Below are positions 25,884-34,354 of a stretch of DNA of 64,000 nucleotides, one piece after another. This stretch comes from Chryseobacterium culicis (lineage in GTDB: Bacteria > Bacteroidota > Bacteroidia > Flavobacteriales > Weeksellaceae), in contig NZ_FNWQ01000003.1 in NCBI RefSeq assembly GCF_900108365.1, positions 620,001-684,000 on the forward strand. The letters are read 5' to 3'. The notes beneath the pieces were generated by a model. The model was not told where the DNA came from and searched no databases. It was given only the letters and a program-made list of their open reading frames with translations. A program made the translations under genes and the position numbers. Numbering within the stretch: position 1 is the stretch's first letter; every line of letters begins with the position of its first letter.

Positions 25884-25967
25884 GCCCTGGTGGTGGAACT
25901 GGTAGACACGCAGGACTTAAAATCCTGTGTCCGCAAGGACGTACGGGTTCAAGTCCCGTCTGGGGTA
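25884..25967 (+). tRNA. tRNA-Leu (anticodon TAA), copy 2
   Basis: Identical to the tRNA-Leu(TAA) at 25522-25605. Confidence 0.95.
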
Positions 25968-25971
25968 CAAA

Positions 25972-26004
25972 GCCCTCTGTAATAACTTACGGAGGGCTTT
26001 TTTG
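25972..26004 (+). terminator. Terminator of second tRNA unit
   Basis: GCCCTCTGTAA pairs with TTACGGAGGGC, followed by TTTTTTG. It is homologous to the terminator of the first unit. Confidence 0.9.
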
Positions 26005-26100
26005 TTTTTCAATGATAAAACATCACTTTCCTTTTTGAATATCATTCATTATAATGTTAAAATAATGTATGGAAAAGAAAAACCATATCATGTCTTTTGG

Positions 26101-26108
26101 TACATTTG
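26101..26108 (+). promoter_or_regulatory. -7 promoter element
   Basis: TACATTTG matches TAnnTTTG, 19 bases before the ATG of the LolA-like gene. Confidence 0.5.
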
Positions 26109-26127
26109 CCACAGAAAAAATAAAACC

Positions 26128-26832
26128 ATGAAATTATTCAATACCATTGTAGTCGTTAGCATGATCGCTGCTTCTAATCCGTTATTCTCACAAACACCCA
26201 GCGAAAGCAAAGCCAAAGAAATTATAGAAAAAGCCATTCAGGCAGAAGGCGGTAAAAAGCTTCTGAGCAGCATAAAAACACTGTATTCCAAATCTGAAAC
26301 GGTAATGGATGGACGAAATGTGAATTGGATTACCAAAGAAATGGTACCCAATAAAGGAAGTTTTGAAATTGAATATCAGGGAAGAATTGTTTACAAATCA
26401 TGGTATGATGGTAAAACAGGTTATGAACTGGTCAACGGTGAGAGAAAGCTTGCTGATCCTGCTGAATTTAAGGATAAGGCCGACAGAAAATATATTATCA
26501 ATGAACTTGCCTACATAGATCCGAAATTATACAAGATTGAACTTATAGACGAAAATCCGGATAAGATCTATTATAAAATAAAAGCAACGTATATAACAGG
26601 AAAAGTGACTTATCTCTATTATGATGTAAAGACATTCTTTCTAAGCAAAGAAGAGACGGTGGAAAATGGTGAAAAAAATACATTCTCTACGGTGTTACAA
26701 AGTGATTATAAAAAATTTGGAGATCTTTGGTATCCTACCAAATCAACTTTTGTATCTGAAAATGGAAATCAGGAAGCAAAACTTGTAGATTTGTACTACA
26801 ATAAAAATATTGAGGATAAAGATTTTAAATAA
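26128..26832 (+). CDS. Exported LolA-like outer membrane lipoprotein-sorting-type protein
   Basis: A 234-residue protein with signal peptide (MKLFNTIVVVSMIAASNPLFSQ). The mature chain is a single beta-rich domain of the LolA/LolB-like type (GGKKLLSSIKTLYSKSETVMDG, YDVKTFFLSKEETVENG, DYKKFGDLWYPTKS). It is predicted periplasmic and may bind lipids or lipoproteins. ATG 26128 is chosen because it precedes the signal peptide and lies 19 bases after a -7 box; the frame is open upstream only through the tRNA gene. Confidence 0.65.
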   Translation: MKLFNTIVVVSMIAASNPLFSQTPSESKAKEIIEKAIQAEGGKKLLSSIKTLYSKSETVMDGRNVNWITKEMVPNKGSFEIEYQGRIVYKSWYDGKTGYELVNGERKLADPAEFKDKADRKYIINELAYIDPKLYKIELIDENPDKIYYKIKATYITGKVTYLYYDVKTFFLSKEETVENGEKNTFSTVLQSDYKKFGDLWYPTKSTFVSENGNQEAKLVDLYYNKNIEDKDFK

Positions 26833-26860
26833 TTGATTTACAATCTCTCCAGACTGATAG

Positions 26861-26893
26861 GAAACCCTTTGTAATTCTGTTACAAAGGGTTTC
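26861..26893 (+). terminator. Terminator after the LolA-like gene
   Basis: A perfect 14-bp stem, GAAACCCTTTGTAA with TTACAAAGGGTTTC, loop TTCTG. It is symmetrical and may act on both strands. Confidence 0.8.
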
Positions 26894-26910
26894 GTTTGAT
26901 TAACCTAATT

Positions 26911-26940
26911 AAAAAACCGCTTCACAACTTGCGAAACGGT
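26911..26940 (-). terminator. Terminator of the lanthipeptide operon
   Basis: On the minus strand ACCGTTTC pairs with GAAGCGGT (one mismatch), followed by a T-run (26911-26916), 21 bases beyond the stop of the exporter gene. Confidence 0.75.
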
Positions 26941-26961
26941 CAAAAATATATTGAGAGGTGA

Positions 26962-29169
26962 TTAGTTGCCTAATTCAAGCTGATTTTTTACAAGACTGTA
27001 GTAATCTGCTTTTTTGTTGACCAACTCCTGATGGTTTCCTTTTTCAACAACGGCTCCGTTTTTCAGAACAATAATCTGATCTGCATTTTTTACGGTGCTT
27101 AAACGGTGTGCAACAATAATTACCGTTTTTCCTTTGAAAAATTCCTGCAGGTTGTCATGAATGATCTTTTCATTTTCGGCATCCAGTGCGGAGGTGGCTT
27201 CGTCAAAGAGTATAAAATGAGGGTTTTTGTACACTGCTCTTGCAATAAGAACCCTTTGTTTCTGACCTCCGGAGATTCCGTTGCCGGCTGCCCCTATTTT
27301 AGTACTGTATCCTAGCGGAAGGTTATCTATGAAAGAAGAAATGTTGGCTACTCTTACCGCATTTTCCATCTTTCTGGTATTGATTTCCACTTCGCTGGTT
27401 GCAATGTTTCTTTCGATGGTGTCTGAGAAAATAAATCCGTCCTGCATTACCACTCCATAGTTTTCTCTGATGCTTTTAGGAGAAAGGGTAAGAATATCAT
27501 CTTCGTTATAGTGAATGGTACCGTGAGTCGGGTTATAGAACTTTAACAGGAGCTTCATCAATGTTGTTTTTCCGCTTCCGCTGGCTCCTACAATGGCTGT
27601 AACTTTGCCTTCAGGGATAAACAGGTTGACATCTTTTAACACAAACTGAGATTTCGGCCCTTCATACTGGAAAGAAACATTATTTAAGGTAATTCCTCTC
27701 TCTTCATCTTTTGAATAAGTATTGCCTACTTCCAATGCTTTCATTCCCTCTTTTTCTTCTTCTTCGTGGTTCTGAACTTCATTTAATCTTGAAAGGCTCA
27801 GTTTGGCATCCTGTAAAGAACGGAAGAAAGAAATCATTTGATTAACAGGAGAGTTCAGCTGTCCGATGATATAAGATATTGCTAATAGCTCACCGATGGT
27901 CATATTGCCTTTCACCACCTGCAATGCCGCAAAGAATGTAACGAAGATGTTCTTTAATTGGTTAAGAAATTCAAATCCGGAAAACTGATACTGATCTACT
28001 TTTAAAATACGAAGGGTTGTTTTGAATAATTTATTCTGAATCCCTTCCCATTCCTGTCTTTTGTAATCTTCAAACTGATTTAATTTCATTTCAGAAACTC
28101 CGTTCAGGATCTCATAAACACTTTCCTGGCTTTGTCCTTTTTCACGGAATCTGTAATAATCCAGAATTTCTCTTTTCTTCAGCCAGTATTGAGCCCAAAC
28201 TAATGATAATGCCGTCAGAGAGGAATAAATAAGTACAATGGTAACATTATAGTACCAAAGCACTCCGAAAAATACCAGGAAAGTAACCATAGAGAAGAAG
28301 GTCATAAGGCTTTGAGAGGTAAGAAAGTCTTCTATTCTCTCATTATCCTGGATTCTCTGGGTAAAATCTCCCTTCATTTTGGTGTCAAAAAAGCCCATTG
28401 GAAGGAGAAGCATTTTTTTCAAAAAGTCTGAAATAATGGAAATACTGATTCTGGTTCCGATATAAAGCATCAGCCAGTTTCTGAGAATTTCTATCGTGAT
28501 ACTTCCTAAATATAAAACGACCTGAGAGACCAAAATGATGGTAATAAGATCTACATCTTTTGTATTAACTCCCTTATCAATAAGTGTTTGTGTAAGGAAA
28601 GGAAATACAAGGCTAAGGCAGCTTCCGATAAGCAGCATTCCGGATAAAAAGAGGAATTTGTTTTTGTGCTCTTTGAAATATTTCATGGCAAAAGAAATAC
28701 TCAGTTGATCTTCTTCCGGGAAGGTTTGCTGGTAAAAGCTATTGGTAGGGCTTACAAAAAGAGCGATTCCGTTTTCTCCGTCAGAGAGCCAGCTTTTAAG
28801 GAAATCTTTTTCGCTCATCCAGATCATTCCGTGGCTTGGATCAGCAATTTTGTAACGTTTCTTACCTGAAATAAGGCTTTTCTTTACGTCAATAAGCACT
28901 ACAAAATGGTTTTTATTCCAGTGAAGGATACAGGGCAGGCTGCCGTTTTCGTCCAAAGTCTGCAAGGTCAGCTTGGCAGGGTAGGTTTCAAATCCAATAT
29001 CTTCGCACAGTTCACTGATGCTCAGTAAGCTAACCCCTTCTCGGGATAGATTGGCATTTTCTTTCAAAAAATGTAACGGAATCTGCTTGCCAAAGTAGGA
29101 AGCTACCATTGCGATACATGCAGGACCGCAGTCCATTTGGTCGTGTTGAGGGATAAATTTTAGCTTCAT
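26962..29169 (-). CDS. lanT: Peptidase C39-containing ABC transporter (lanthipeptide leader peptidase/exporter)
   Basis: A 735-residue PCAT-type exporter. The N-terminal C39 cysteine protease has QHDQMDCGPAC with catalytic Cys14, His88 (WNKNHFVVL) and Asp110 (ADPSHG). Six transmembrane helices follow (about 160-430), then an ABC ATPase with Walker A GASGSGKTT, signature ISGGQKQR and Walker B HFILFDEATSALD. It should cleave the precursors after their Gly-Gly and pump the mature peptide across the inner membrane. It is the last gene of the operon and overlaps lanB by four bases (ATGA). Confidence 0.93.
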   Translation of the reverse strand: MKLKFIPQHDQMDCGPACIAMVASYFGKQIPLHFLKENANLSREGVSLLSISELCEDIGFETYPAKLTLQTLDENGSLPCILHWNKNHFVVLIDVKKSLISGKKRYKIADPSHGMIWMSEKDFLKSWLSDGENGIALFVSPTNSFYQQTFPEEDQLSISFAMKYFKEHKNKFLFLSGMLLIGSCLSLVFPFLTQTLIDKGVNTKDVDLITIILVSQVVLYLGSITIEILRNWLMLYIGTRISISIISDFLKKMLLLPMGFFDTKMKGDFTQRIQDNERIEDFLTSQSLMTFFSMVTFLVFFGVLWYYNVTIVLIYSSLTALSLVWAQYWLKKREILDYYRFREKGQSQESVYEILNGVSEMKLNQFEDYKRQEWEGIQNKLFKTTLRILKVDQYQFSGFEFLNQLKNIFVTFFAALQVVKGNMTIGELLAISYIIGQLNSPVNQMISFFRSLQDAKLSLSRLNEVQNHEEEEKEGMKALEVGNTYSKDEERGITLNNVSFQYEGPKSQFVLKDVNLFIPEGKVTAIVGASGSGKTTLMKLLLKFYNPTHGTIHYNEDDILTLSPKSIRENYGVVMQDGFIFSDTIERNIATSEVEINTRKMENAVRVANISSFIDNLPLGYSTKIGAAGNGISGGQKQRVLIARAVYKNPHFILFDEATSALDAENEKIIHDNLQEFFKGKTVIIVAHRLSTVKNADQIIVLKNGAVVEKGNHQELVNKKADYYSLVKNQLELGN

Positions 29170-32100
29170 GATACTAGATATTTTCTTTTGCCGATTTTCA
29201 TTTTATAATACTTTTCTACAATGCCGTAGATGATCAGTTCATGCATTCTGTGTCTGGATCTGATCAGCCTGTTGATGTGCATATGAATAAAACTGCTCAC
29301 TAATCTTTCTTTCTGAATGGTCTGGAGCTTTTCTATTTCCTTACAGTTTTGTGTGACTGCAGTAATGAACTCTGAGAAGTAAGGGTTGTCATCCGTTTCT
29401 GCTATTTCGCTGATGATATTCAGATTATTTCTGTACTTCAGATCGAGCTGTTTTTTGAGATTACTGTCTACATTGAATTCTTTCTGAAACTGGCTGTAAA
29501 TTTTGCTGATCACTTCATACCGTTTATCCAGATCCAGAGTGAAGACATCGAAATAGGCGTCAATACTTTTAATGGCATATAACCAAAGGTCATCATTGTT
29601 CGGAATATTCTTTAACAAATTCATGGTCAGTTTACTGTCATAATGGAAGATATGTTCCGCTGTGTCAATAAATTCGCCTTCGTATCTTTCATATTCTCTG
29701 TCGTAGGTTCCCATTTCCACTTTATTAATGATCCCTTCATTGATATATTTATCAAAATAATCGTTGAAAGTGGTAATGATCTGCGCTGTATTGGTGAGGT
29801 CATTATCATTAATTTCCAGCCTTAGCCTGATATGGTTATCAGGATCACTGTACCTTATGTAGAACCATTTTTTGATCAGCATTTCTTCATTAAGCTGTGT
29901 TAAAAGCCCGGGGAAGACCTCCTGCAGGATTTTGTCTGAGAACTTGTTTCCGCAGTAGATTTTATAATAAAGCCATTTATTTCCAGGGATGAACTTATTG
30001 TCAGCAATATTGTTATTGAAAAGATGCGGGTCAAGCTCAGTTTTAAATGCGGTATAGTTTCTGTTGATCATAGGAATGATAATCTCATTGTTGAATTCAT
30101 CTTCCTCAGGATCATAAAGGCATTCTGTAAGTGTTACCATTTCCTTAGATCTCAGTTCTTCTACCAGGAATAATAAAAGGTTGTCATTTTCCGTGTCGAT
30201 CAGTAATTTGTTATCTCCCTGGGAAATAAAGAAATACCGGTTAACTTTTTTAGCTGAAAGATATTCTCTTACTTTTTTAATGCTTTCTGTATTGTTTTTT
30301 GCCTTTATTCCTGATACTTCGTTCTGGTACACCCTCCATAATGCCGGCGTAAAAATGATATCATTACCCAAAGTGATGCGTGGAATATAATCATACATCA
30401 GATAATTGGTATCACCAATGTTTAAAACCAATGCCGTGGAAATGTCCTGATGCTGAAGATCACATAAAAACTGATAGACCGGCAGCGAATTATAATCAAA
30501 ATTATGAGCGGTAGAATGGAAGATTTTCACTTCTTTATTCAGTTCTTTATGAAATAAAACAATTCTTTTATCCATCATCTTAATGTAAAGATCTGTCAGG
30601 CTGATGGTGTTTTCCGAAGCCGAAGGTTTCGTAAGGTAAGAAAGCTGGTTTCCTCTTTTAACCCGTCTCAGAAGAATATTTCCGGCTCTGTTGTCCGGCA
30701 GATGAAGCAGTTCAGCATAAATAAAATGATCATCATTCTGTTCTTCTTTGATGATTCTGTTCATCGGAGCAAGAATTTCTTCATCTTCATTGGAAAATCT
30801 GGCAATAAGATTGGCGCCGCTTGTTCCGCCTACGGAAGAGATCGCAATTTTATCAGAAACTTTTTCTATCATTACGGCAAGAGATCTTGCCAGGCTTACT
30901 TCTTCTGTATTCTGAAGATTGCTGATATCATGCTGGCTGAGGTCTATGAATGTCTCCCCATTCAGATTAGCTTTGTTGATGAGCCTTCTCCAGAATTCAT
31001 GAATCTTTTTGTTGTAGGTGATGGAAAATGAATCCGTATCAGAATCCGGCCAGCTTAAGGTATCCAGCAGAGAAGAGAAATCGTTTTCGCTGTTTTGTTC
31101 CTGAATATACCCGATACCGCTTTCGTTGTCCAATACTTCTACCAAAGGCACTAAACTTTCTTCATATCTTGTATAAAAAGCGGTTTTGAATTTCTCTAAA
31201 TTTTCATTCACCGTTTCGCTTCCTTTGTCCCAAAAACAAGATAAAGTAGTGATTCCTTTTTTGATTCTGGAAAGGTCTTCTCTGGTAACCGGGGAGAAAT
31301 CAAGGGTTCTTTTTAATGAAGAATTGATCAGGTACTTTCTGTCATATAAAATGGAAAACTGATTGGCCAGTGCAAATACTTCATTGTAATATTCCTGAGG
31401 CTGTCCAACTCCGGAGTTCAGCAGCTTCATATAGTCTTCCATTTTGATAAGGGTTTCCAGATAAGCGTCCAGTTCAGGAGCGATGCCTTTTTTTGAATTT
31501 AAATAATCAATGATCTGGCACAATGGGGAATGCTCGTTTAAGCAGATATCGAAGTTACTTTTGAAGAACTGCGCATCAATCAGGCTGAAGATATAATATT
31601 TTGCATCTTCCTCAGAAACTCTGTCTACGTTTTCTGCTACCAGAGCCACCAGGCCGTCGAATGAATAAGACTTGTTGGCAGTGGTTTCAACCAGAAAATC
31701 CAGAAGTTCATCTTTTTCCAATGAGCTTAACGTGTAGACTCTTTTTTCATTTTGTACTGAAGTTTCGATATATCGGTAATAATCACCTAACTTATAGATA
31801 GAGTCATTAAGCTCATATTCGTGAACTTCCGGAAAGTCTCTGTTGATCAATGCAATAACCTGAAAAAGAAAAGACAGGTCCAGTGTTGTATACCGGTGGA
31901 TAGCATCCATATTTCCGGCTTCTATATTTTTATGTTCTGAGTTCAGTTCAAAAGCAGAATGTGAAGCAAATGTTCCGAACGGCGTAGATCTGGTGGTAAT
32001 TCTGATGTAATATTTCAGGATAGAATTGTTAATTCTGTTTCTCTTTACCTGAGATAAAGACGGGTCATCCTGGCATAGCCTTGCCCATTCGTTATACAGC

Positions 32101-32267
32101 TCATAAGATGCTAAGAAAACGGATTCTCTGAAGACCTCATCATTCCACAGTTCCAGAACAAAATGATCGAGATCTGCTGTATTTTTCGGTATGTTGTTAT
32201 ATTGTCTGAATGAGTACAAAGCGTTTCTCATAAAGCCAATATTAATGTTATCTAACTGCGTTTTCAT
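29166..32267 (-). CDS. lanB: Class I lanthipeptide dehydratase LanB (full length with SpaB-C domain)
   Basis: A 1033-residue enzyme. The long N-terminal region (RSTPFGTFASHSAF, then TSGANLIARFS ... LLRRVKRGNQLSYL) is the glutamylation domain of lantibiotic dehydratases. The C-terminal about 280 residues (KWLYYKIYCGNKFSDKIL, WFYIRYSDPDNHIRLRLE) form the elimination domain also found alone in thiopeptide clusters. It uses Glu-tRNA to dehydrate Ser/Thr in the precursors to Dha/Dhb. Both halves are fused here. The 5' end overlaps the flavin oxidoreductase gene by 20 bases. Confidence 0.93.
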   Translation of the reverse strand: MKTQLDNINIGFMRNALYSFRQYNNIPKNTADLDHFVLELWNDEVFRESVFLASYELYNEWARLCQDDPSLSQVKRNRINNSILKYYIRITTRSTPFGTFASHSAFELNSEHKNIEAGNMDAIHRYTTLDLSFLFQVIALINRDFPEVHEYELNDSIYKLGDYYRYIETSVQNEKRVYTLSSLEKDELLDFLVETTANKSYSFDGLVALVAENVDRVSEEDAKYYIFSLIDAQFFKSNFDICLNEHSPLCQIIDYLNSKKGIAPELDAYLETLIKMEDYMKLLNSGVGQPQEYYNEVFALANQFSILYDRKYLINSSLKRTLDFSPVTREDLSRIKKGITTLSCFWDKGSETVNENLEKFKTAFYTRYEESLVPLVEVLDNESGIGYIQEQNSENDFSSLLDTLSWPDSDTDSFSITYNKKIHEFWRRLINKANLNGETFIDLSQHDISNLQNTEEVSLARSLAVMIEKVSDKIAISSVGGTSGANLIARFSNEDEEILAPMNRIIKEEQNDDHFIYAELLHLPDNRAGNILLRRVKRGNQLSYLTKPSASENTISLTDLYIKMMDKRIVLFHKELNKEVKIFHSTAHNFDYNSLPVYQFLCDLQHQDISTALVLNIGDTNYLMYDYIPRITLGNDIIFTPALWRVYQNEVSGIKAKNNTESIKKVREYLSAKKVNRYFFISQGDNKLLIDTENDNLLLFLVEELRSKEMVTLTECLYDPEEDEFNNEIIIPMINRNYTAFKTELDPHLFNNNIADNKFIPGNKWLYYKIYCGNKFSDKILQEVFPGLLTQLNEEMLIKKWFYIRYSDPDNHIRLRLEINDNDLTNTAQIITTFNDYFDKYINEGIINKVEMGTYDREYERYEGEFIDTAEHIFHYDSKLTMNLLKNIPNNDDLWLYAIKSIDAYFDVFTLDLDKRYEVISKIYSQFQKEFNVDSNLKKQLDLKYRNNLNIISEIAETDDNPYFSEFITAVTQNCKEIEKLQTIQKERLVSSFIHMHINRLIRSRHRMHELIIYGIVEKYYKMKIGKRKYLVS

Positions 32268-33195
32268 GTTGAATAGATTGTAAGTTGTAATGATTGCTTA
32301 TCGTTTCAGCGTTTTCTATTTTCTTGTCACTGTCCGCTTCTGTATCATATAAAATGAATTCATCTACGGCCAGCTGTTCATCCAGTTTTTCAATGAGTTC
32401 AAAAAGCTCCTCAAAGCTGAGGTGGAGAATTTTAAACGCTTCGGACTCATCTGCATCAGACTGTATTTGATGTACTTCTGAAAGATTGATCGCGAGTGCC
32501 AGGGATGTTTTAGGCATAAATCCGTTTTTATGTAAAAATGCGTCTTTGTATCTGTTGATTTCTTCTTTTTTGTCTTCAAAACTGTCAAGAAACTTTCCGC
32601 TTCCATGAAATGCTGATACACAATAATTTGAGTGTAAACTGATGGCCTCCTCCAGATTGTTCAGAGAAGAGGAAAGATACCATAGATCTGGGATCAGGCC
32701 GCCGTAGGGAGGAATTAAAATTCCTTCTTTTTCGTTCTTTTCTGCTTCAGCATAAAAAAGCTCATGAATCTCCTGGGCATTTTCTTTGAACACCACTCCG
32801 GTGCCTCTTTCAAGAATATCCGGGTTCAAAAGGTTTTTGGTATGGTTGCTTTCCGGGATCCCTTTGGACAGGCCGAGGTCTATTCTCCCGTTGAATATAT
32901 TATTGATCAGCTTATAATTGGTAGCCACAGCATAAGGAGAATAGCTCGGTACAGAAGTTCCGGCGGATCCTACTCTTATTTTTTCAGTCATTCCGGCAAT
33001 CATCGCAATCACGATATCCGGGTTTGAAAAGGCAAGATTCTTAAGGTGGGAATAATGATGCTCTGCCAGCCAGAATCTGCTGTATCCTAATCGCTCTGCA
33101 TGAAGGGCATAATCAACTACATCGTTAAGAGCTGTGATGGAATCTTTGCCGCTTCTGTATCCTAGTTCTAGTAATCCTATGCTTTTTGTTTTCAT
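32248..33195 (-). CDS. MsnO8-type LLM class flavin-dependent oxidoreductase
   Basis: A 315-residue luciferase-like TIM-barrel protein: LDLGYRSGK-like start (LLELGYRSGKDSITAL), ERLGYSRFWLAEHHYSHL, MTEKIRVGSAGTSVPSYSPYAVA and NGRIDLGLSKGIPES. It binds a flavin (or F420-type) cofactor. Embedded between lanC (1-base gap) and lanB (20-base overlap), it is almost certainly a tailoring enzyme for the lanthipeptide. By analogy with LanJC reductases, which belong to this superfamily, it might reduce a dehydro-residue to a D-amino acid; oxidation of another residue is equally possible. Confidence 0.85.
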   Translation of the reverse strand: MKTKSIGLLELGYRSGKDSITALNDVVDYALHAERLGYSRFWLAEHHYSHLKNLAFSNPDIVIAMIAGMTEKIRVGSAGTSVPSYSPYAVATNYKLINNIFNGRIDLGLSKGIPESNHTKNLLNPDILERGTGVVFKENAQEIHELFYAEAEKNEKEGILIPPYGGLIPDLWYLSSSLNNLEEAISLHSNYCVSAFHGSGKFLDSFEDKKEEINRYKDAFLHKNGFMPKTSLALAINLSEVHQIQSDADESEAFKILHLSFEELFELIEKLDEQLAVDEFILYDTEADSDKKIENAETISNHYNLQSIQHENAVR

Positions 33196-33196
33196 G

Positions 33197-34354
33197 TTAC
33201 AGTAAGAATTTCAGGTATTTAGTTTTGTCTATTTTGTCATTCAGAGCCATCAGGGCTCCTGTTTTTCCAAAGAGTAAATTACTGTCCTGTTCGGTGAATG
33301 GCTGATCCAGTTCGTTTTCCAGAATTTCCAGTGATCTTTTCGTCCAGAAGTTTTTAGCTTTTTTATACTCAGGGTGATTGTCTTTTTCATTAAGCTCATG
33401 GTAAAGCTGTACAAGTCCTGAAGTTCCGTGGCAGTACTGGATAAATTCTATTCCTGTGTTGGCCATTACTTTCCTTTTGGTGGTTTCCAGACCCAGCTCG
33501 CGGGCCATTTCTGTGTAGGTGTTTTCCTGCAGTATTTCTCCTGTTTTATACAAAAGATAAGAGAAGGAAAGATCACTGTTGCACCAGCAGAGCCTGTTAT
33601 TATGAAAGGGCTTCAGCTGGTTTTGTGCTATTTTGTAATTGTACGGTTTATATATTCTGGCATTTTCTACTTCATGAACATCAAAATTGGAGATAATGAA
33701 GTCCAGGCAGCTGCTGATAATATATCTGGCCTGATCCGTTATTACCGGAAGGGCTAAAAGATTATTAACAATAGAAAGGTAGCCATAGTTGAATCCTAAG
33801 TTAATACCATCTGCATAGCTGTCATTCAGCTTATTCTCAAATGGAATGGGGTGAGCAGTACATTCGTCATAAAGTATGTTGACGATTTCGCTGCTGTATT
33901 TTTCGTTTCCGATGGTGTTGAAATAGTGAAGATTTCCGATAGGTCCATCAAAAAAAGTATAATTGTTTTCATTCAGCATGGTGACAGACTGTTGGAAGAT
34001 CAGTTCTCCGATGTCTGCAATCTGTTCATCAAAGTCGTCCTGTATAAGCCCGTCCTGTTTTAGTAAATTCAGAATAATGCCCAGTCCGGTCATTCCTTTG
34101 GATAGATTCGGGAGCGCGTATACGTTGTTTTCTTTTTGCAGGTTGCCATTTTCAAATACTTCTTCCAGGATAGCACCTACTTTGTTCACATAGATATCAT
34201 TTCCGGAGATCTGATACTGTGCGAGGAAATAGAGCAGAAGTCCCAGTTTTCCATAAAGCAATCCGTCCGGTAAATTTCCATAATCAAAATCAAGCAGTTT
34301 TTGATCATATTCCTGAAGAAGGGTAGTGATGTTTTGAGATTGTAGCGTTTCCAT
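33197..34354 (-). CDS. lanC: Lanthionine synthetase C (LanC), zinc site intact
   Basis: A 385-residue LanC cyclase. The alpha-barrel glycine motifs (KGMTGLGIILNLL, GFNYGYLSIVNNLLAL, FGKTGALMAL) are present, as are the zinc ligands: Cys258 in RLCWCNSD and Cys308-His309 in QYCHGTSGLVQLYHEL. It should add Cys thiols onto Dha/Dhb in the precursors to form lanthionine and methyllanthionine rings. Its start overlaps the stop of the LanC-like gene by one base. Confidence 0.92.
   Translation of the reverse strand: METLQSQNITTLLQEYDQKLLDFDYGNLPDGLLYGKLGLLLYFLAQYQISGNDIYVNKVGAILEEVFENGNLQKENNVYALPNLSKGMTGLGIILNLLKQDGLIQDDFDEQIADIGELIFQQSVTMLNENNYTFFDGPIGNLHYFNTIGNEKYSSEIVNILYDECTAHPIPFENKLNDSYADGINLGFNYGYLSIVNNLLALPVITDQARYIISSCLDFIISNFDVHEVENARIYKPYNYKIAQNQLKPFHNNRLCWCNSDLSFSYLLYKTGEILQENTYTEMARELGLETTKRKVMANTGIEFIQYCHGTSGLVQLYHELNEKDNHPEYKKAKNFWTKRSLEILENELDQPFTEQDSNLLFGKTGALMALNDKIDKTKYLKFLL

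Noticed and set aside
25272..26038. Protein-like frames across the tRNA genes on both strands
   Set aside because: They translate tRNA sequence; repeated peptide pieces arise only because the tRNA unit is duplicated.
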